A stretch of 64,000 nucleotides of DNA from Elusimicrobiota bacterium (GTDB lineage: Bacteria; Elusimicrobiota; Elusimicrobia; 2-02-FULL-39-32): positions 23,465 through 87,464 of the forward strand of contig JAKFYJ010000018.1 in assembly GCA_021730935.1 (NCBI GenBank). Direction: 5' to 3'. The notes under the pieces are model-generated. The model was not told where the DNA came from, did not search any database, and saw nothing but the letters and a program-made list of their open reading frames with translations. Positions 59,500 to 64,000 of the stretch are shown here, piece by piece. Both the position numbers and the translations under genes were made by a program. Position 1 is the first letter of the stretch. Every line of letters begins with the position of its first letter.

Positions 59500-60276
59500 T
59501 TATTGGAGCGGCTTCTGGACGGTGGACAAGCCGAAGAACCCGGACTCGAACGGGACATCGACGTCAAACTGTTTATAGATGATCGTGGTTTTTTGGCCGG
59601 GCTTCTTCTGCGGAACGCATTCGAGTTTTGTGGGGACTTTTCTGCCGCCCATCATCTTCACATTGCTGAAACTGATCACGCGCATGAGGTCTCCTCGCTC
59701 GGAATAATCCTCTTCTTTCAAAGGATAAACCGTCCCATTGTCTTCAGACAAAGTGAGAAGGACTTTCCCCCACACCACCGGAGCGTCCGGCTTGGGCATG
59801 GCCTCAATTTGATAAACCGTGCGGGCCCCTTCCTCTTTCTGGTCTATGATGCTGTGAGTATAATCCTTCACAACCGAATCGGCCTTGATCATGTCGTCGA
59901 AAGTAAAGTCAGAACCCATCCAGGAAGACTGCATCATGGAAGGCGGAATTTTGATCACGCGCTCGACGGCAGGAAGCCAGTTCCAGATTTCCTTTTCAAT
60001 CCTGAGAGTCCCGTTGCCGCGCTCTTTGGCGGGAGCGTGGATGCGCATGAGGGCTCTCGTCCGGCCCTGGTTCCAGGCCTCGATCTCAAGCGTCCTCTGC
60101 CACCGTTCTGTCCTGATCTGCATGGTGATGAGGGAATGGCTGGATTGCCCGCGCAGGAGCTCATTGGATTTGTCCACGAGTTCCGTGGCCGTCATCGCGG
60201 CGCAAAGCGGAGTGGAAAGCAAAAACGCCGCCGAAGCATAAACAAAAAATTGATATACTATTTTGCGATGAAGCAT
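59500..60276 (-). CDS. LolA-like outer-membrane lipoprotein-sorting protein
   Basis: 258 aa. Signal peptide (YASAAFLLSTPLCA), then the PF17131-like fold: ELVDKSNELLRGQSSHSLITMQI, FTFDDMIKADSVVKDYTHSI, LRVISFSNVKMMGGRKVPTKLECV. A periplasmic lipid or lipoprotein carrier working with the ABC permease. Start ATG 60276 overlaps the divergent gene's start by 9 nt. Confidence 0.88.
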   Translation of the reverse strand: MLHRKIVYQFFVYASAAFLLSTPLCAAMTATELVDKSNELLRGQSSHSLITMQIRTERWQRTLEIEAWNQGRTRALMRIHAPAKERGNGTLRIEKEIWNWLPAVERVIKIPPSMMQSSWMGSDFTFDDMIKADSVVKDYTHSIIDQKEEGARTVYQIEAMPKPDAPVVWGKVLLTLSEDNGTVYPLKEEDYSERGDLMRVISFSNVKMMGGRKVPTKLECVPQKKPGQKTTIIYKQFDVDVPFESGFFGLSTVQKPLQ

Positions 60277-60891
60277 CGTCCCGCCTTTTTGATGTCCGTT
60301 TTTTCGCTTTGCATCTTTTTTTATTCTAATTTATCCGCCCAGCCGCCGCAAACCGATCCCAAAGTGTCGACATCCGCTGTTCACGACGAAGAGAGGGGCG
60401 ATCATGCGGGACACGACCACGCGAGGCAATATCGCATCCTCCTCAACCGCGGCCTGCTCCGACCTCAAAAAGAAACTTATCAATACAACGAACCGTTTGA
60501 CCTCATCAACCTTGTGCCGATCTTGAAGGAGATCAACGAAATGATCCCGCGCCAATTTTCCCTCGCGAGCCATGATTTCCGCCTGAGCCCCAACCAGCTC
60601 GTGATCCAGCATGTTTTCATGGACGTCCGAACCCGCAACGCGCCCAAAAACTCCATCATCAGTTTCAGTTATCTGTCCGGCGGCGGCTATGCCGGGGCTC
60701 GGCTGGACGTTCCGCTTTTATATTCCAGCGAGTTCGGGCTGACAACCTGGACGCCTTATCCCCTTGGGAACTATACCTGGACCTTTGACCGAGGCATTGA
60801 ATCAACACAGCAAAAAACAGTTTACATCCGGGCGCTGACACGGTTCACGGCGATCCAGGAGCTTTTTCTCTTCAAGCCCCCGAAAGATTAG
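60268..60891 (+). CDS. Secreted conserved hypothetical protein
   Basis: 207 aa. Signal peptide (MKHRPAFLMSVFSLCIFFYSNLSA), then a His/Asp-rich HDEERGDHAGHDHARQ segment that could bind metal, then a mixed domain. TATACT lies 8 nt upstream of ATG 60268. Overlaps the divergent LolA-like gene at start codons and the deacetylase's end by 4 nt. Confidence 0.72.
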   Translation: MKHRPAFLMSVFSLCIFFYSNLSAQPPQTDPKVSTSAVHDEERGDHAGHDHARQYRILLNRGLLRPQKETYQYNEPFDLINLVPILKEINEMIPRQFSLASHDFRLSPNQLVIQHVFMDVRTRNAPKNSIISFSYLSGGGYAGARLDVPLLYSSEFGLTTWTPYPLGNYTWTFDRGIESTQQKTVYIRALTRFTAIQELFLFKPPKD

Positions 60892-61580
60892 CGGAGGATT
60901 TCTCCCACCGTCACGATTTCCAGCCCCTGCGCGCGCGCTTTTTCAATGAGCTTGGGAACGATGTTCAGAGTTTTTTCGCGTCCCTTCCCGCCGTCGTGGA
61001 ACAAAAATATCGCTCCAGGCCGGACCTGAGCCAAATAATCTTTCGTCATCTTATCCTCGGGAATTTTTAGCCAGTCCTCCCCGAAAGTCCAGTTCACGAG
61101 GGAATATCCATATCCCTTCGCAATCTCCTTCATCCAGGGGCGGTTGAACCCGTTGGGCATCCTGCAAATCTGAATTTTGACTCCGCAGGTCTTTTCGATC
61201 ATGTCTCGGGATTTCAAAATTTCGTCTTTGATTTTGGCTTTCGCTTTTTCGGTCCCGTTCTTTTTCTCATAAGCGTAAAAATTGATGTGGCTCCAGGTGT
61301 GATCCCCGATTTCATGACCTTGGGCGGCAACGTCCTTTGCAAACTGCGGGCGCATCTCGACCTGGTCTCCGTTCATGAAAAAAGTGGCCTTGACTTTGTA
61401 TGCGCTCAAGATTTCCAAAACACGGGGCGTGAAAGTCCCGGGCCCATCGTCGAAAGAAAGGGCGATGGCTTTTTTGCCTTTCGCTCCGTCGGTATAAAAT
61501 TTCCCCGCTTCCAGGGCGTGAAGGGGCGCACTTGCGAGTGAAAGAGTCAGCGCAAGCCATACAAAGTGTTTGTTTTTCAT
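60888..61580 (-). CDS. Secreted NodB-like polysaccharide deacetylase (CE4)
   Basis: 230 aa from ATG 61580. Signal peptide (FVWLALTLSLASAPLHA), NodB motif 1 SFDDGPG, motif 2 HTWSH, motif 3-4 region (GFNRPWMKEIAKGYGY, WTFGEDWLKI), motif 5 FLFHDGG. Deacetylates N-acetylated glycans. Its ATG overlaps the methyltransferase stop (TGATG). Confidence 0.92.
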   Translation of the reverse strand: MKNKHFVWLALTLSLASAPLHALEAGKFYTDGAKGKKAIALSFDDGPGTFTPRVLEILSAYKVKATFFMNGDQVEMRPQFAKDVAAQGHEIGDHTWSHINFYAYEKKNGTEKAKAKIKDEILKSRDMIEKTCGVKIQICRMPNGFNRPWMKEIAKGYGYSLVNWTFGEDWLKIPEDKMTKDYLAQVRPGAIFLFHDGGKGREKTLNIVPKLIEKARAQGLEIVTVGEILR

Positions 61581-62671
61581 CAGGAGCTTTTGATTCCCAG
61601 GATGCCGGGTTTGGGGACGAACCCGTGCGGGAGGATTTTCAGGACTTTGAACCCGTTTTTCTTGAACCATTCCCCAAGTTCTTCCTTGGTGTGGTGGCTT
61701 TGATAAGGCGGAGTGAGCCAGTCATAATTTTCCTGGAGCCGCACGCGCCAGAGGGGGTGCACGGAAAAAGTGAGATATTTTATAAAAGGGATTTTGCCGA
61801 TTGCGGCCAGGACATAACACAAGGCATAAAGAATTTTGTGCGGGATATGCACGGTGAAAATCCGGAGCGTGTCGCTGATCTTTTCCCTCAGCCAGACGGT
61901 GAGCCAGACGATGAAACGGATATTGTCCAGACTTTTGCGGTCTTCCCGGAGCGGATTGGTTTTGAAATTGGCATAGGACCCCGGAGCGCCATAAACCCAG
62001 ACGGAAAGGCTGCCTTTGGGTTTAACCAGTTTGGCGAGCTGGTCAAATGTGTCTTTCGCGGACGGCGTGTGGTGAATGACCCCGATGCTATACACAATGT
62101 CAAAAATTTCTTTGCGGAAAGGCGGTTTCATGAGGTTGCCCTGAACGAGGTGCATCCTTTCCGAAGTTTTCACGATGTCGTTCAGGCGGATCAAAGCCGG
62201 GCTCAAGTCCAGGGCCACGACGGCGGCTCCCAATTCGTGCGCCACGCGGCTGTATCGCCCCATCCCGCAGCCGCCGTCTAAAATTCTTTTCCCTTTCCAT
62301 TCCGCTTCAGGAACTTGGGTTTCGTCGAGAAAGACTTTGCGGTCTTCCGCCATGGCGCCGGGATAATTCATCCACTCGTGTCCGAAACGCTCTTGGGTGT
62401 CTCCGTGCACTTTCACAAAGTCCGCCTGGGAACCGCCAAAAATTTTGGCCGCCTCGGGATATTTTTTGAAAAATTCAGGGAAGAGAGAAAGGACGTTCGG
62501 CACGAACCGGGGAATCCCCTCAATCACGGGAAAAGACTTCGCGCATTGCCTGCAGAGGAGCAGGCCTTCCCAGATTTCGCTCTCGCGGAATTTTTCTTCC
62601 TTGAGGATGGAGGGCTCCAGAGGAGTTCCGCAATCAGGACAGGCGAGAAGGTCGAGAAAGGACCGTTTCAT
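61580..62671 (-). CDS. Methyltransferase with Trm112-like zinc N terminus
   Basis: 363 aa. Residues 1-60: LACPDCGTPL and LLCRQCAKSFPVIEGIPRFVP, a Trm112-like ribbon; residues 100-240 class I SAM domain (ILDGGCGMGRYSRVAHELGA, DIVYSIGVIHHT); C-terminal TM-like stretches. TAAAAT lies exactly 6 nt before ATG 62671. Overlaps the upstream gene's end by 38 nt. Confidence 0.9.
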   Translation of the reverse strand: MKRSFLDLLACPDCGTPLEPSILKEEKFRESEIWEGLLLCRQCAKSFPVIEGIPRFVPNVLSLFPEFFKKYPEAAKIFGGSQADFVKVHGDTQERFGHEWMNYPGAMAEDRKVFLDETQVPEAEWKGKRILDGGCGMGRYSRVAHELGAAVVALDLSPALIRLNDIVKTSERMHLVQGNLMKPPFRKEIFDIVYSIGVIHHTPSAKDTFDQLAKLVKPKGSLSVWVYGAPGSYANFKTNPLREDRKSLDNIRFIVWLTVWLREKISDTLRIFTVHIPHKILYALCYVLAAIGKIPFIKYLTFSVHPLWRVRLQENYDWLTPPYQSHHTKEELGEWFKKNGFKVLKILPHGFVPKPGILGIKSS

Positions 62672-63347
62672 GCAGGAATTTTACAAAATTGGCAGAGACA
62701 TCCCAAATCGATTTCCAAATATCAGACTGCGTCTTCACCACATCCGTCACAAAATCCCACGCGCCGAAACTGTTCCAGAACAAAATCTTGGAGAGCGCGG
62801 CCAAAAGCCAGCTGTTCATGAGCACGATGAATACGAGAGAAAAAACGGTTCCGGTCTTTTTGATGTCGGGCTGTTCCTGGCGCACGGCATAGAGCGTGAG
62901 AGAAACATGGAACGCCAGCGTCGCGCCCACAAGGATGAGGAAAACCGCGTCCATGTTCGGAAACGGATAAACATATTTCAAAACCCAATAGGCCAAGAGC
63001 GCAAAAAGAGTGTATATCGGAACGCAATAGGGCGCCAATGCGACGATGAAATTGGATTTCGAGAGGGAAACGCTCCCCCCTTTTTCAGACACCTTAAAAT
63101 CATGCACTTTTCCGCCCATGGCGATGCTGGCCAGAGCGTGAGTGAGTTCGTGCCCGAAAACATAGGTCCTCATGGGGCGCTCAAACAGGGCTTCGATCAG
63201 GACATAACCCGTCAGACCCGCGAACACCAATGCGATGGAGTCCAGATGCCCTTTCAGGGACAGGGCGATGGAAGGCAGATGATACAGCGTCGCCAGAGTC
63301 AGGGGCAGGAGCAAAAATCCAAGCGCAAGGCTTTTCAGAAATTTCAT
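62634..63347 (-). CDS. M50-like membrane protein with HELTH motif
   Basis: 237 aa, about six TM helices. FGHELTHALASIAMGG carries HExxH as HELTH, the zinc site of intramembrane M50 proteases, but the second Asp motif is not evident; it could be a degenerate or distantly related protease. GFLLLPLTLATLYHLPS start. Encoded between GT39-like and methyltransferase genes. Confidence 0.75.
   Translation of the reverse strand: MKFLKSLALGFLLLPLTLATLYHLPSIALSLKGHLDSIALVFAGLTGYVLIEALFERPMRTYVFGHELTHALASIAMGGKVHDFKVSEKGGSVSLSKSNFIVALAPYCVPIYTLFALLAYWVLKYVYPFPNMDAVFLILVGATLAFHVSLTLYAVRQEQPDIKKTGTVFSLVFIVLMNSWLLAALSKILFWNSFGAWDFVTDVVKTQSDIWKSIWDVSANFVKFLHETVLSRPSRLS
62678..62683 (-). promoter_or_regulatory. 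-10-like hexamer placed for a leaderless transcript (methyltransferase)
   Basis: TAAAAT, TCCTGC, then ATG 62671. Lies inside the end of the upstream gene. Confidence 0.4.
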
Positions 63348-64000
63348 TCGGGTTTGCGCTTCAGGTCATAAATCTCGAAATTGCCGTCAGCATAAACGCA
63401 GGCATAAGCGGAGGCGATCGTTGGGCGCAGGGCGTCCCAATCCATCTCGGTGTCTCTGCAGGGGACAAAAAGAAATCGGGCTCCCTGACTCAGAGCTTGC
63501 TTGAAAACCTCAAGTCCTTCTCCTTCAAGATGCGACGCCCAGCCTTTTCGGTGAAGATGATAAAGATAAAACGGCTCGTTGGGCGAATTCACATAAAACA
63601 AATCATCCGGAGAAGACAGACGATCCGCAACTTCTTTCGCGTGAACCATCCAGGTGTCGCTCAGGCGATACCACTTGCGGACCCGAAGCGCTCCGTGGAC
63701 CGGGATTGAAACGGCGAGCAGGATTCCCAGAACCGAAAAAGCCGTTTTCCCCCTCCGCTCCCTCAGAAAATACGCCATTCCCGCCCCGATGAAAACCGCG
63801 TTCACGGGAGCGAAAGGGAGAGAGACATATTGATGGACCATCCCATATTCGCCGCACATGAGGATGTAAAAGACCGTGACAAAAAACCAGACCATAAAAA
63901 ATGTTTTTCGTTCCTTCCCGATCTGCCAGGCGCCCGCGAAAAAGAAGACCAGCCCGCCGTAGGTGGTCAGAAGTTCCGGAAAACGCGAAAGGAAATGAAC
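63344..64000 (-). CDS. C-terminal part of a GT39/ArnT-like membrane glycosyltransferase (window-truncated)
   Basis: At least 218 aa; the frame runs in from the window's right edge without a start. Several TM helices (LVFFFAGAWQIG, VFYILMCGEYGM, SVLGILLAVSI) and a soluble C terminus (VADRLSSPDDLFYVNSPNEPFYLYHL) are typical of polyprenyl-phosphate-dependent GT39/ArnT-like enzymes. Overlaps the M50-like gene by 4 nt. Confidence 0.75.
   Translation of the reverse strand, partial: VHFLSRFPELLTTYGGLVFFFAGAWQIGKERKTFFMVWFFVTVFYILMCGEYGMVHQYVSLPFAPVNAVFIGAGMAYFLRERRGKTAFSVLGILLAVSIPVHGALRVRKWYRLSDTWMVHAKEVADRLSSPDDLFYVNSPNEPFYLYHLHRKGWASHLEGEGLEVFKQALSQGARFLFVPCRDTEMDWDALRPTIASAYACVYADGNFEIYDLKRKPE

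Noticed and set aside
59503..60267. Long + strand N-terminal extension of the 207-aa secreted protein (to 462 aa)
   Set aside because: It is antisense to the LolA-like gene; a signal peptide begins exactly at ATG 60268.

Overview
The window reads as a chromosomal segment of a Gram-negative, envelope-rich bacterium. Evidence is an LpxL-type acyltransferase, two RND permeases, a TolC-type channel, several outer-membrane beta-barrels and a LolA-like lipoprotein-sorting protein. Moderate GC, many short operons, a GHL15/FN3/PKD protein with a FlgD/Por-like tail, and a GT4 plus GH130 pair would fit an uncultivated lineage such as Omnitrophota or Elusimicrobiota. That placement is inference only; no rRNA or universal marker is present apart from EngB.

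Layout. 0-0.3 kb: a sigma70-type promoter, a cyclic-di-GMP class I (GEMM-I) riboswitch and a terminator, all reading leftward into a gene cut by the window edge. 0.3-10 kb: NupC, then a leftward run of TrmH, LpxL-like acyltransferase and patatin, a glutathione peroxidase/fasciclin pair, an RND permease and a UGT. 10-14.5 kb: a large secreted GHL15 protein with four 291-bp tandem PKD repeats, then NnrE. 14.7-16.7 kb: a frameshifted secreted gene, an orphan gene and an ORF6N gene behind a strong palindrome. 16.7-25.6 kb: PPK2, VIT1, M23 peptidase, a beta-barrel, CrcB, an ene-reductase, an unrecognised 599-aa protein, an SDR and EngB. 25.7-29.7 kb: a GT4-fusion/GH130 carbohydrate module. 29.7-37.2 kb: ABC-F, a group of tiny proteins, a SET protein, a response regulator, TrmJ, CspA, dUTPase, an MFS transporter and MarC. 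37.2-47.7 kb: an RND/TolC operon without an adaptor, a phosphatase-like/TPR protein, a cupredoxin/porin operon, GlpD and a GreA-like factor.

48-54.3 kb is the accessory region. It holds stress-type small genes (CsbD, YHS, DUF3309), a methyltransferase, a toxin-antitoxin-like pair, a VOC protein, an ArsC/Spx protein, a DUF1016 nuclease, a REP-like inverted repeat and an AT-rich orphan membrane protein. It abuts tRNA-His. A decayed copy of tRNA-His and a decayed fragment of the small gene that starts 5 nt after tRNA-His lie at either end of 50.6-54.0 kb. This suggests a duplicated tRNA/ORF unit that was split by inserted genes.

54.3-64 kb: GDT1, an MFS transporter, and a LolA-like/FtsX-like permease/ATPase/barrel operon. 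A 140-bp MITE with 37-38 bp terminal inverted repeats and a TATTAT target duplication sits exactly between the stop codon of the first gene and the start codon of the second. A deacetylase, a methyltransferase, an M50-like membrane protein and a truncated GT39-like gene close the window.

Two themes cut across the window. Many genes that lead transcripts have a -10-like hexamer exactly 6-7 nt before the start codon, which suggests frequent leaderless transcripts. Genes inside operons mostly overlap by 1-4 nt.
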